The position numbers and the translations under genes were made by a program. The notes under the pieces were generated by a model. The model made no database searches and had not been told where the DNA came from. It worked only from the letters and a program-made list of their open reading frames with translations. Of a DNA stretch of 64,000 bases, positions 1 to 8,154 are shown piece after piece. The first letter of the stretch is position 1; each line of letters begins with the position of its first letter. Source of the DNA: Beduinella massiliensis (GTDB lineage Bacteria > Bacillota > Clostridia > Christensenellales > Aristaeellaceae). The stretch lies in contig NZ_LT963430.1 in NCBI RefSeq assembly GCF_900199405.1, positions 3,855,894 to 3,919,893 of the forward strand, written 5' to 3'.

Positions 1-1443
1 GTCCTTCTGTGCCTTCAGTTCGTTGAGCTCCTGCTCCCACGCGGAGCCGCCCTTGGCGTAGAAGTCCTCCACAAACTTATCCCATTCCTTCAGATCGGCC
101 TTGCCGGTGATAAAGTTGCAGTAGGAGGTATTCACAAAGTCCTGCAGATCGGTCTTGTAGCGCAGCTCCGCGTCCGTCAGCATGCCGTCGGCGGCATTTG
201 TAATCGCCGGCCATTGCAGCGCGTCACGGCGGGACTGCACCAGGGGCGTTTCCACCATCAGCAGCGGCCACTCGCTTTCAAACGCAGAATACCACTGAAT
301 CCACTTCTGGTCGGCCTCGTACTGCGGTAGGGTGACGTAGGTGCCGTCGTCCTTCTTCTCCCAATGCGTGCCTTCCACGCCGGTATAGGTGGTCATCATG
401 CCCTCCTCGGTATGGTACCAGTCGAGCAGGCGCAGACAGGCGTCGACGTTCTTGGCGTTCTTGAGCATGACGACGACACCGTTCGTCAGGTTGACACCGC
501 GCAGTCCGGACTGTCCGTCCGGGCCGATGGGCGGCGCAATGCGGGTGAACTTCACGTTCGGGTCGACCTTCTGCATCTCCATCTCGATCTTGGGCTCGTA
601 CGTCCACCAACGATAGACGAATCCCCACTGGTTCTTCATCGCCTTGTCGTTTAACTCGGAGTCGTTCTTGAGGATGACGAACTCGGGATCGATCAGGCCC
701 TCGTCGTACCAGTCCTTAATCAGCGCAAGCGCCTTCGGGGCGTTGGGATGCAGCGCCGACGGCTTCAGCGCGCCGCTTTCGTCCTCATACCAGTAAGAAA
801 AGGCGACTCCTGTGAATCCATACGCCCCGAAGAACGGCTCCAGACTCTCCACACCGCAGCCCGTGTATCCATAGGTATCGTTCGCCCCGTTGCCGTCCGG
901 GTCCTGCTCCACGAACGCCTTCATCACGTCGTGCAGCTCCTCCAGCGTCGTGGGGACGGCGAGGCCCAGCTTATCCAGCCAGTCCTGGCGCACCACGAAG
1001 TTCATGCGCTGCGGGCTGCACCAGACCGGGATGCCGTAGAGACGGCCGTCCACCTTGCAGCGTTCGAGCGCCGCTTCGGGAACGTTTTTCAAAATATTCG
1101 GGCACTTCTCCGCGACCAGGTCGGTCAAATCCATCAACGCGCCCTGATCTGCATAGTCGAACATGTCGTTGAAATGCGTCTGCGACAGCTTGATCATGTC
1201 CGGCAGGTCGTTGGACGAGAGGATGATGTTCACCTTTTCGTCGTAGTTGGCCGCGGGCGGGGCGATATGATTGAGCGTCACGTCGCAGGCTTCTTCGATC
1301 TTCTGTTTGATCGCGTCGTCCTCCGGAATGCCCTCGAATCCGCCCTTGGTAAACACAAACGTCACCGCGTTGTCCTCCGCGAACGCGGAGACGAGGCTCA
1401 GGGACAGGCAAAACGCCAGTAAAAGGGACAGCAACTTCTTCAT
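1..1443 (-). CDS. ABC transporter substrate-binding protein, LplA-like (3' end cut by window edge)
   Basis: Exported solute-binding protein for a CUT1-type sugar or oligosaccharide importer. The start is the ATG at 1443-1441, preceded by an AGAGGAGG ribosome site. The frame stays open to base 1, giving 481 residues; family members are about 480-560 residues, so little is missing. The N-terminus MKKLLSLLLAF...SAFAED is a signal peptide with an AFA-E signal peptidase I site and no lipobox cysteine. The following sequence (VTFVFTKGGFEG, then NDLPDMIKL and WLDKLGLAVPTTLEEL) is typical of the LplA/YtcQ group. It is the last gene of an operon with the two permeases at 1531-3406. The substrate cannot be read from the sequence. 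Confidence 0.9.
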   Translation of the reverse strand, partial: MKKLLSLLLAFCLSLSLVSAFAEDNAVTFVFTKGGFEGIPEDDAIKQKIEEACDVTLNHIAPPAANYDEKVNIILSSNDLPDMIKLSQTHFNDMFDYADQGALMDLTDLVAEKCPNILKNVPEAALERCKVDGRLYGIPVWCSPQRMNFVVRQDWLDKLGLAVPTTLEELHDVMKAFVEQDPDGNGANDTYGYTGCGVESLEPFFGAYGFTGVAFSYWYEDESGALKPSALHPNAPKALALIKDWYDEGLIDPEFVILKNDSELNDKAMKNQWGFVYRWWTYEPKIEMEMQKVDPNVKFTRIAPPIGPDGQSGLRGVNLTNGVVVMLKNAKNVDACLRLLDWYHTEEGMMTTYTGVEGTHWEKKDDGTYVTLPQYEADQKWIQWYSAFESEWPLLMVETPLVQSRRDALQWPAITNAADGMLTDAELRYKTDLQDFVNTSYCNFITGKADLKEWDKFVEDFYAKGGSAWEQELNELKAQKD

Positions 1444-1530
1444 ACTTCAAATCCTCCTCTATTGATGATGGGTACGCGGGGTCTCCGGGAAAAAAGCGGC
1501 GCTTCACCTCCTCGTCTTCATTTTGAATTG

Positions 1531-2445
1531 TCAGCCCTTGACAGAGCCGACCATGACGCCCTTGACAAAATGCTTCTGCAAAAACGGGTAGACGCAAACG
1601 ATCGGGATGGTGGAAATCATGATGGAAGCCGCGATAACCGCGGTGGAAGGCGGCATGCTGTCGGCCAGCAGGTTGCCCTGTTGTAATTCACTGATGCTGG
1701 TGGAGAGCAGGATTTCCCGCAGCAGCGTCTGCAAAGGCCACAGCTTGCGGTCGGTAATGTAGAGCACCGCGTCGAAGAAAGCGTTCCAGTGCCACACCGC
1801 ATAAAACAGTCCGATGGAGGCCAGCACCGGCATAGAGAGCGGCAGCACGATCTTGAGCAGAATCTTCATCTCCGAGCAGCCGTCGATGCGCGCGGCTTCC
1901 TCCAGCTCCTCCGGAATCGAGCGAAAAAAGGTGCGCATGATGATCATGTTGTATACGCTGAGCATTTCAGGCACGATGAGCGCCCAGATCGTATCGACCA
2001 TGTTGTAGGACTTGACGACCAGAAACGTGGGAATCATGCCGCCGTAGAAGATCATCGTGAAGAAGAAGACCTTCATGATGCCGCCCACGCCCGGCAAGTA
2101 CCGCTTGGAGAGCGGGTAGGCGGTGAGTGCCGTGAGCGCAAGGCTCAACAGCGTACCCACGACCGTGCGAAACACCGTGACGCCCATGGCGTCGATCATC
2201 TGGCGGTTGCCGCTGAGGATGTACCGATAGTGCGAGAGCGTCGGGTGCTGCGGCACGGCGATGATCGCCTTCGCGTTGAGCACGATTTCCTCCGTCGGGG
2301 TGACAGATGTAAAGACCACGTCCAGAAACGGAAACAGCGTCACGAACGCGACCAGCGTCAGGATGACGTAGTTGACGCAGGAGAAGACGCGGTCCCCTGG
2401 GCGGGACTTGATGCGCCGTCCCGCCTTGTGTAAAGCGCTTGTCAT
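1531..2445 (-). CDS. Carbohydrate ABC transporter permease, LplC/MalG type
   Basis: Inner-membrane permease subunit (304 aa) of a CUT1 importer, with about six hydrophobic segments. The cytoplasmic EAA loop reads EELEEAARIDGCSEMKILLK near residues 185-205; this is where the ATPase subunit docks. The C-terminus ends FVKGVMVGSVKG, characteristic of LplC proteins. The ATG at 2445 has GGAGG eight bases upstream. It lies 13 bp after the LplB-type permease and 87 bp before the binding-protein gene, all co-directional. No ATP-binding subunit is encoded nearby. Confidence 0.93.
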   Translation of the reverse strand: MTSALHKAGRRIKSRPGDRVFSCVNYVILTLVAFVTLFPFLDVVFTSVTPTEEIVLNAKAIIAVPQHPTLSHYRYILSGNRQMIDAMGVTVFRTVVGTLLSLALTALTAYPLSKRYLPGVGGIMKVFFFTMIFYGGMIPTFLVVKSYNMVDTIWALIVPEMLSVYNMIIMRTFFRSIPEELEEAARIDGCSEMKILLKIVLPLSMPVLASIGLFYAVWHWNAFFDAVLYITDRKLWPLQTLLREILLSTSISELQQGNLLADSMPPSTAVIAASIMISTIPIVCVYPFLQKHFVKGVMVGSVKG

Positions 2446-2458
2446 GTACGGTTCCTCC

Positions 2459-3406
2459 TTAAAACAGCGTTTCCTGTTCGGCCTTGCCGGACAGCCAGTT
2501 GCAAGAGACGACCATCACGCAGGCGATCACCGACTTAAACAGGCCTACCGCCGCGGAAAAGCCGTACTTCGTCTGCACGATGCCCACGCGGTAGACGTAG
2601 GTATCGATGATGTCCGCCACGTCGTAAACGGAGGGATTGTACATCGTGAATACCTGTTCAAAGCCCGCGTTGAGGATGCCGCCCACGCGCAGCAGCAGCA
2701 TGATGATGATCGTGGGGACGATGCTGGGCAGCGTGATGTAGACGAGCTTTTGCAGCTTCGAGGCGCCGTCGATCGTCGCCGCCTCGTACATGTCCAGCGG
2801 GATGCCCGCCAGTGCGGCCAGGTAGATGATCGCCGACCAGCCCATCTCCTTCCAGATGTCGGATACGACGAGCACGCCGCGGAAGTAGCGGCTGTCGCCC
2901 ATGAAAAAGATGGAGTTCAGGCCCATCTGCTCGCGCACCATGTTGATCGCGCCGTCATTTGGCGAAAGCAGCGTCGAGGCGAGCGAGGCGATGACGACCC
3001 AGGAGATGAAGTGCGGCAGATAGGCCACCGTCTGCACGGTCTTTTTAAAGGCGGCGCTGTTCACCTCGTTGATGAGCAGCGCGAGCAGGATGGGAATGGG
3101 AAAGCCGATCAGGATCTTATAGAAGCTGATGATAAGCGTGTTGCCCATGATCTGATAAAAGTTGTCGGACTGGAACAGGCGGACAAAGTTGTCCAGCCCG
3201 CACCAGGGGCTGCCCCAGATCCCCTTAAAGATCTTGTAATCCTTGAACGCGATCACGTTGCCCGCGATGGGCAGGTACTTGAACAGGATCACGTAAGCAA
3301 GGCCCGGTATGAGCATCAGATAGAGGTACTTGTACCGGAGGAGCGTAGCCCATAGGGAGGGCTTTTTGTGCAGGTCCCTGTCCGTTCTCTTCATCGCACG
3401 TACCAT
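2459..3406 (-). CDS. Carbohydrate ABC transporter permease, LplB type
   Basis: First gene of the operon; the partner permease of the LplC-type protein. I chose the ATG at 3406 (MVRAMKRTD, 315 aa) because GGGAGG lies about 10 bases upstream; an in-frame ATG at 3466 lacks a convincing ribosome site. The protein begins with a basic cytoplasmic tail, then LMLIPGLAYVILFKYLPIAG, and carries the EAA loop MYEAATIDGASKLQK. LplB features such as the conserved NEV and PHF(I/L)SW stretches are present. Transcription probably starts near 3510, downstream of the two-box operator at 3550-3586. Confidence 0.92.
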   Translation of the reverse strand: MVRAMKRTDRDLHKKPSLWATLLRYKYLYLMLIPGLAYVILFKYLPIAGNVIAFKDYKIFKGIWGSPWCGLDNFVRLFQSDNFYQIMGNTLIISFYKILIGFPIPILLALLINEVNSAAFKKTVQTVAYLPHFISWVVIASLASTLLSPNDGAINMVREQMGLNSIFFMGDSRYFRGVLVVSDIWKEMGWSAIIYLAALAGIPLDMYEAATIDGASKLQKLVYITLPSIVPTIIIMLLLRVGGILNAGFEQVFTMYNPSVYDVADIIDTYVYRVGIVQTKYGFSAAVGLFKSVIACVMVVSCNWLSGKAEQETLF

Positions 3407-3518
3407 TCTTTTGTCGCCTCCCGCTGATTTTACGCCCTGACTCTGGCGCTTCGGTGCACTCAGCATAATCGAAAAAGCGCCTGTTCTTCAATGTTCACAT
3501 CGGCATTTTGCAGCATTT

Positions 3519-3586
3519 TTTATAATTGAAGCGCGAACGTTTGGGCATGTTTTGCTATTTGTATACTCTTTTTTCGGAATTGTATA
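3519..3586 (-). promoter_or_regulatory. Promoter with two direct-repeat boxes (AraC-type operator)
   Basis: On the plus strand TTTTGCTATTTGTATA (3550-3565) and TTTTCGGAATTGTATA (3571-3586) are direct repeats starting 21 bp apart, two helical turns, as in AraC-family operators. A TATAAA -10 for the minus-strand importer operon lies at 3519-3524. The -35 position (about 3542-3547) is poor, so activation by a protein bound just upstream is plausible. The likely regulator is the divergent AraC protein at 3768. The rest of the 3407-3767 gap holds only this and the plus-strand promoter. Confidence 0.55.
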
Positions 3587-3672
3587 TCGAACTTTGCGCC
3601 TTCAGAAATTACACTATACGATGAAAGCACTTTGAAAATGGTTCATTCCTGTAAGGAGACCCCCTGAATCCG

Positions 3673-3701
3673 TTGACATGGGGCCGCATACCTGCTTCAC
3701 T
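3673..3701 (+). promoter_or_regulatory. Candidate promoter for the AraC-type regulator
   Basis: TTGACA at 3673-3678 is followed after 17 bp by a weak TTCACT (3696-3701). An upstream in-frame ATG at 3678 overlaps the -35, which supports a downstream translation start. Confidence 0.4.
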
Positions 3702-3767
3702 GTAAGGCACACGTTTTATAAGGATAACACGCATTTTATGCGGAAGAAAACTGAGGAGGCGCCCGCC

Positions 3768-6080
3768 GTGAAGAAATGGAACGCCCTTATGTCGCGCAGC
3801 AACAGCTATTACTTCAGGATGCTGATCGGCTTTGCGTCGATCTGCGCCTGCGTCATCGTCCTCGCCTGCCTTTCGCTGGGCGCTTTCTTCTTCGACATGC
3901 TGCATCAAGTGACGATCAACTACAACACGGAGCTTCTCGGCAATTCCAGGGCGCTGATCGACCAGATGCTCGAGCACGTCAACGGCAACGTGCTCCAGCT
4001 CAGCATCAATCAGACAGCCTTAAAGTACATGAACGGCCAGATCCCTGTAGATTACGACGAGCTGACGCGCCTGCAATCCCTGCTCGCGGACATGTGCATG
4101 GCCAACGACTATACCGATTCTATCTACATCGTCTGCCCGGAGCGGGATCGTGTCGTCAGCTCCTACGGTTTTTACGCGTACCAGACGTTTCACGACCGAA
4201 CCTGGCAGGAAAGCGCCGACGCGAGCGAGCGCAGCGTGATCTGGCTCGGCAAGCACACGATCCTCAAGGACAAGCTCACGCGCGTCACAGCGGACGTCAT
4301 TACCCTGGTTTGCCGGGTCCCTTTTTATGGAAAGGAAAGCCGCGGGTACGTCGTGTACAACATCCGGGAAAGCTACATCGCCGACCTGCTCGGCCGCACG
4401 CGTCCCGGGTTGTTCGGGATCATGCTCCTCATGGATCCGTGCGGGAGCGTCGTAAGCGCCAGCGCGGACCCCGCCACATCCATCGATTATCAAAAGGCGT
4501 TGGATGTCCTCAAGACGCAGGACCTCGCAAGGCTCAGCGAGACGGCCTCCCTGGGCCGCTGGACCAGCATGACGACGCTTCAGCGCTCGCAGATCAACGA
4601 CTGGCTCTTCGTCACGTACACGCCGTTTCAGGACCTCATGCGCGGAACGCTTTCCATCGTCGTCATGGTCGTGGCGATTTCGATCGTGCTGATCGCGCTC
4701 TCCTCCCTGATCATCCGGCGCTTCAGCGGCAGACTGTATCAGCCGGTGGAGGAGCTGCTGCACTGCGCCGCCACGCCGGACGACGAGCCGGAAACCGCGG
4801 CGCTCGACCGCTATACGGAGTTTTCCCAGATCAGGAGCAGCATGCGCGGCATCATCGAGGACAAGAATCAGCTAAGCGAGATGCTCGACAGCTTTAAGCC
4901 CACGCTGACCGCCCGTTTTTTCATCAGTCTTTTGCACGGCAACGTGCAAAAAAGCGCCGCTACGGCGCAATACATCGATTTTCTCGGGATCGATACGCTG
5001 CATGCCAGCCAGTTTGCCGTCTACGTCATCGTGCTCAGCCCGGAGGTCATGGACTCGACAAGCCTGGAGCAGCAAGCGCTCTATCGGATATCGATTCGGG
5101 ATTTTGCGCGGACACAGGCCCAGCAGGCAGGCTACTTCTGCTATGCGGTGCAAATGGCCTCCGGCCAGATCGTGGTCACGGTCGGCATGCAGAATACAGA
5201 AAACGTCCCCCTTGCGGTCTTCACCCTGTGCAGCGAAGTATCCGCTTACGTCGACGCCAAGCTGTCGCTTTCGACCGCCATCGGCATCGGTGAACCGGTA
5301 GACGGCCTGCTGGAGATTGGCCGTTCGCACGACCAGGCGTTTGAGGCGCTGAATTACGCCTACGCCTACGAAAAGAATCCGATCATCTTTTACGCATCCA
5401 CCCAACAGACCTCGCTGCAATACATCAACCCGCTCACCTACGAACGCCCGCTACTCAGCGCGGTCAAGTCGGGCAACAAGGAAGAAATCCGCCTCATCCT
5501 CGCACAGCTGCGCAGCCTCGTATGTACGGGCATGTACCCGCTCTCCTATACGAAGCACATCTTCTACGGCATCATGAACATCGCGCTTTTAGCCTCTCAG
5601 GAGCTGCCCGCCAGGGAGGACGGCGGACTGGACGTGCCCGCGCTCATGCAGCGCATCTTACAGTCCGAATCGTTCGACGAAATCTACGCGCTCGTGCTGG
5701 ACGCCTACATACAGGTCGCCAATCGGTTTCAGCAGAGCAGCTTCGACAAGACGCGGCGAACCGCCGACGACATCCTCCGCTTCATCCATCAGAATTATTA
5801 CAAGGACATCAGCCTGACCGACCTGTCCAACACCTTTCTTTATACGACCACGCATCTCAACAACGTACTCAAAGCCACCACACAGAAGACGTTTTACGAC
5901 CTGCTCACGGAGGTGCGGATCGACAAGGCCAAGGAGCTGCTCGCCTCGACCCCCTATCAGGTCAGCGAGGTCGGGGAAAAGGTCGGGTATTTCAACGTGC
6001 AGAGCTTCATCCGCATGTTCAAGCGGGTAGTCGGGGTGACGCCCGGCAAATACAGGGAAAACCTGTCCAAATCTCCATAA
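3768..6080 (+). CDS. Membrane-anchored AraC-family transcriptional regulator
   Basis: One-component regulator of about 770 aa. The GTG at 3768 is chosen because GAGGAGG (3753-3759) sits 8 bases upstream; the longer frame from 3678 would start on top of a promoter. Transmembrane segment 1 spans about residues 17-40, an extracellular sensor region of about 240 residues (Cache-like by position, not proven) follows, and transmembrane segment 2 is at about 290-315. The last about 100 residues carry two helix-turn-helix motifs of AraC type (DISLTDLSNTF and VGYFNVQSFIRMFKRVVGVT). It is divergent from the importer operon at 1-3406 and probably senses its sugar and activates it through the boxes at 3550-3586. 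Confidence 0.9.
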   Translation: MKKWNALMSRSNSYYFRMLIGFASICACVIVLACLSLGAFFFDMLHQVTINYNTELLGNSRALIDQMLEHVNGNVLQLSINQTALKYMNGQIPVDYDELTRLQSLLADMCMANDYTDSIYIVCPERDRVVSSYGFYAYQTFHDRTWQESADASERSVIWLGKHTILKDKLTRVTADVITLVCRVPFYGKESRGYVVYNIRESYIADLLGRTRPGLFGIMLLMDPCGSVVSASADPATSIDYQKALDVLKTQDLARLSETASLGRWTSMTTLQRSQINDWLFVTYTPFQDLMRGTLSIVVMVVAISIVLIALSSLIIRRFSGRLYQPVEELLHCAATPDDEPETAALDRYTEFSQIRSSMRGIIEDKNQLSEMLDSFKPTLTARFFISLLHGNVQKSAATAQYIDFLGIDTLHASQFAVYVIVLSPEVMDSTSLEQQALYRISIRDFARTQAQQAGYFCYAVQMASGQIVVTVGMQNTENVPLAVFTLCSEVSAYVDAKLSLSTAIGIGEPVDGLLEIGRSHDQAFEALNYAYAYEKNPIIFYASTQQTSLQYINPLTYERPLLSAVKSGNKEEIRLILAQLRSLVCTGMYPLSYTKHIFYGIMNIALLASQELPAREDGGLDVPALMQRILQSESFDEIYALVLDAYIQVANRFQQSSFDKTRRTADDILRFIHQNYYKDISLTDLSNTFLYTTTHLNNVLKATTQKTFYDLLTEVRIDKAKELLASTPYQVSEVGEKVGYFNVQSFIRMFKRVVGVTPGKYRENLSKSP

Positions 6081-6150
6081 TCCCATAAAGCACGCGGGCG
6101 GCGCCCGGTATCCTTTCAAATGAGCGCATTTTACGGCACATACATCGGCA

Positions 6151-6192
6151 TTAAAAAGCAGAACCGTCCTGCGTGAATCACAGAACGGTTCT
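6151..6192 (-). terminator. Rho-independent terminator of the ABC-F gene
   Basis: Stem AGAACCGT (6160-6167) with ACGGTTCT (6185-6192); on the minus strand it is followed by GCTTTTTAA. The remainder of the 6081-6358 gap shows nothing else recognisable. Confidence 0.7.
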
Positions 6193-6358
6193 CATCATTA
6201 TGAATGTAGCGATGTAAAGGACCGCGCTCAGCCTCTAATGGCTCCTCCTCTTTTCACATAGTTCACCAACCACACGTCGCCGCGCGACGGAGGACGGTCT
6301 AAAGGCTGTCCGCAGGCACAGACGCAGGTAAAATTGCATCGGCTCTCCTCTGCCCGGC

Positions 6359-7819
6359 TCACAGCTCGATCCGCTGCGTGGCGACCGCATCCACAAACGC
6401 GCGGTCGTGCTCGACGAAGAGCATAGTGGGGCGCTTTTTTTGAATGAGCGCCTCCAGCTGCATGCGCGAATACAGGTCGATGTAGTTGAGGGGCTCGTCC
6501 CAGAGGAAGAGGTGCGCCTCTTCGCACAGGCTGCGGGCGAGCAGCACCTTCTTCTTCTGGCCAGCGCTGAAGTCGCGCATGTCCTTTTCAAACTGCGCGC
6601 GCGAAAAATCCAGCGTGCGCAGCGTCGTCAAGAGCAGCGTGGCGTCCACGCCGCAGGTGCGCGCGTAATCGTACAGCGAGCCCTCCAGGAAATGCATATC
6701 CTGCGGTACGTAGGAAATGGCGAGGCCGTTAGCGACGCGGAGCGTCCCGCCGTGGGGAATTTCCTCCCCCGCGATGAGCTTGAGGATGCTCGACTTTCCG
6801 CATCCATTGGGCCCAGAAAGCGCGATGCGCTCGCCGCCCTGCACCGTGAAGCGCACGCCCCGCGTCACCTCGCGCCCGTCAAAGCGGATGGACAAGTCCA
6901 ATGCCTCCGCCAGCTTGCTTTGGCGGAATTCGAGCGGGTGCATCGTCAGCGGCTCCACTGTCTCCACGTCCCGCAGCAGTCCCCGCTTCTCCTCCACCGC
7001 CCGCAGCCTGCGCGTCTCGGCGTTCTTGGCGCGCTTCATCATCTTGGCGGACTTATGGCCGACGTAGCCGCTGTCCGCTGCCCCTTTCTTCGTCTTTTCT
7101 ACCGCGTCCGACCAGCCTGCGGTCGCCCGCGCCGCCGTTGCCAGCCGCCCGATGTCTCGTTTCAGGCGCTCGTTTTCGCCCTGCTCGTACTGCTCGCGCA
7201 GCGCTTTATTGTGCATGAAGGTGGAAAAGTCGCAGGATACCACCTCAATGCCCGTCTTGTTGAGCGAAAGCACGTGATCTACGCACGCGTCCAGAAAGGC
7301 GCGGTCGTGCGACACGAGGATAAAGCCGCTCTTGCGGCGAAGGTAGGCAGCCACCTGCTCTCGGGCGCGCATGTCCAGGTGATTCGTCGGCTCGTCGATC
7401 AGCAAAAAGCGGTGGTCGCGCAAAAACAGCAGCGCCAGCAGCACCTTGGTGCGCTCGCCGCCGGACAGGGTGTCAAAGGGACGCCAGAGCGCCCCCTCGT
7501 CCACGAAGAGCAGGCCGAGCTCGCGCTCAAAGCGCCACTGCTCCATGCCAGGGTTGAGCTGCTGCGCGGCTTCCAGCGTCGTGAGGCTTCCGTCCGGCAC
7601 CTCCAGGGGGAAGTACTCAAACTGCACGGGCGCGGTTATCGTGCCTTCGTAGGGATAAGCCCCCATCAGCAGCTTTAAAAACGTCGTCTTGCCGCGCCCG
7701 TTGCGGCCCGTAAAGCCCAAACGCCAGCTCGTGTCGATCTGAAAGGATACGTCCTCGAACACGTCCTCAAAGCTGCCGTCATAGCCGAATGTGAGATGGG
7801 ATACGTCGATCAGTGCCAT
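6359..7819 (-). CDS. ABC-F ATPase, probable antibiotic-resistance ribosomal protection protein (Lsa/Vga-like)
   Basis: Soluble protein of 486 aa with two ABC domains and no membrane segments. Domain 1 has Walker A GRNGRGKTT (about residue 39), signature LSGGERTK and Walker B LIDEPTNHLD. Domain 2 has GPNGCGKSS, FSAGQKKK and WDEPLNYID. The WDEPLNY(I/L)D form and the IGRNGRGKTT-like start are typical of the Lsa/Vga/Sal branch, which displaces lincosamides, pleuromutilins and streptogramin A from the ribosome. The basic linker (about residues 215-290) is of moderate length. The gene stands alone, behind a promoter about 230 bp upstream and a leader with hairpins, as in drug-inducible members. Resistance itself is inferred from family. 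Confidence 0.88.
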   Translation of the reverse strand: MALIDVSHLTFGYDGSFEDVFEDVSFQIDTSWRLGFTGRNGRGKTTFLKLLMGAYPYEGTITAPVQFEYFPLEVPDGSLTTLEAAQQLNPGMEQWRFERELGLLFVDEGALWRPFDTLSGGERTKVLLALLFLRDHRFLLIDEPTNHLDMRAREQVAAYLRRKSGFILVSHDRAFLDACVDHVLSLNKTGIEVVSCDFSTFMHNKALREQYEQGENERLKRDIGRLATAARATAGWSDAVEKTKKGAADSGYVGHKSAKMMKRAKNAETRRLRAVEEKRGLLRDVETVEPLTMHPLEFRQSKLAEALDLSIRFDGREVTRGVRFTVQGGERIALSGPNGCGKSSILKLIAGEEIPHGGTLRVANGLAISYVPQDMHFLEGSLYDYARTCGVDATLLLTTLRTLDFSRAQFEKDMRDFSAGQKKKVLLARSLCEEAHLFLWDEPLNYIDLYSRMQLEALIQKKRPTMLFVEHDRAFVDAVATQRIEL

Positions 7820-7841
7820 ATGGCATCACCCTTTCCAATAC

Positions 7842-7880
7842 AAACAGGCCGCAGAAAGCAGCGCTTTCCACGGCCTGTTT
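7842..7880 (-). promoter_or_regulatory. Second leader hairpin next to the ABC-F ribosome site
   Basis: A near-perfect inverted repeat, AAACAGGCCG (7842-7851) with CGGCCTGTTT (7871-7880), has an inner GAAAGC/GCTTTC stem. On the transcript it ends about 7 bases before GGAAAGGG, the ribosome site of the ABC-F gene. It is followed by TTTGTATT, so it could act as a weak terminator or a translation block. Confidence 0.55.
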
Positions 7881-7917
7881 TTTGCGCGCAAACAGTGCGC
7901 CATCCCCAAAAGGGTGC

Positions 7918-7955
7918 AAAAAAAGCCGGGAACATGCGGTCTGCTTCCTGCCGGC
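7918..7955 (-). terminator. Premature terminator in the ABC-F leader
   Basis: On the minus strand a GCCG/CGGC plus GGAA/TTCC stem with a small bulge (7925-7955) is followed by seven T residues (7918-7924). It lies about 95 bases after the predicted transcription start and about 100 bases before the ABC-F start codon, as expected for transcription attenuation. Confidence 0.6.
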
Positions 7956-8003
7956 GGGCAGCACAAGCGACGGCATACGCCGTGCTCCGCTGCCCAACAC
8001 ACA

Positions 8004-8039
8004 TCAGCAAGAAGTCTTCCGCATCTTCCCAGCTCCCAT
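8004..8039 (-). CDS. Possible leader peptide of 11 residues (or 6 from an internal ATG)
   Basis: An ATG at 8039 opens a short frame MGAGKMRKTSC ending at 8004, directly after the predicted transcription start (about 8050). An internal ATG at 8024 gives MRKTSC with GGGAG about 8 bases upstream. It precedes the leader terminator, the position of drug-sensing uORFs of inducible ABC-F genes. Support is positional only. Confidence 0.35.
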   Translation of the reverse strand: MGAGKMRKTSC

Positions 8040-8056
8040 CTCGTCTTAATACCGAA

Positions 8057-8085
8057 AGTATAGCGCACGCCCATGTACTTGTCAA
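8057..8085 (-). promoter_or_regulatory. Strong sigma-A-type promoter of the ABC-F gene
   Basis: On the minus strand TTGACA (8080-8085) is spaced 17 bp from TATACT (8057-8062). The predicted start near 8050 gives a leader of about 230 nt before the ABC-F start codon. Confidence 0.8.
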
Positions 8086-8154
8086 GAGGGGCGCAGGCGC
8101 CGCCATCCAGTCGATGCCTCCCCACGTGTGCGAAGCTTGCGCAGCCCGTCTGGA

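Noticed and set aside
3678-3767. Upstream start of the AraC regulator at 3678
   Set aside because: The ATG overlaps a TTGACA element and lacks a ribosome site; the GTG at 3768 has GAGGAGG at good spacing.
7810-8106. 98-codon frame through the ABC-F leader
   Set aside because: It spans the promoter -10 and both hairpins and resembles no protein; more likely chance, although its stop overlaps the ABC-F start.
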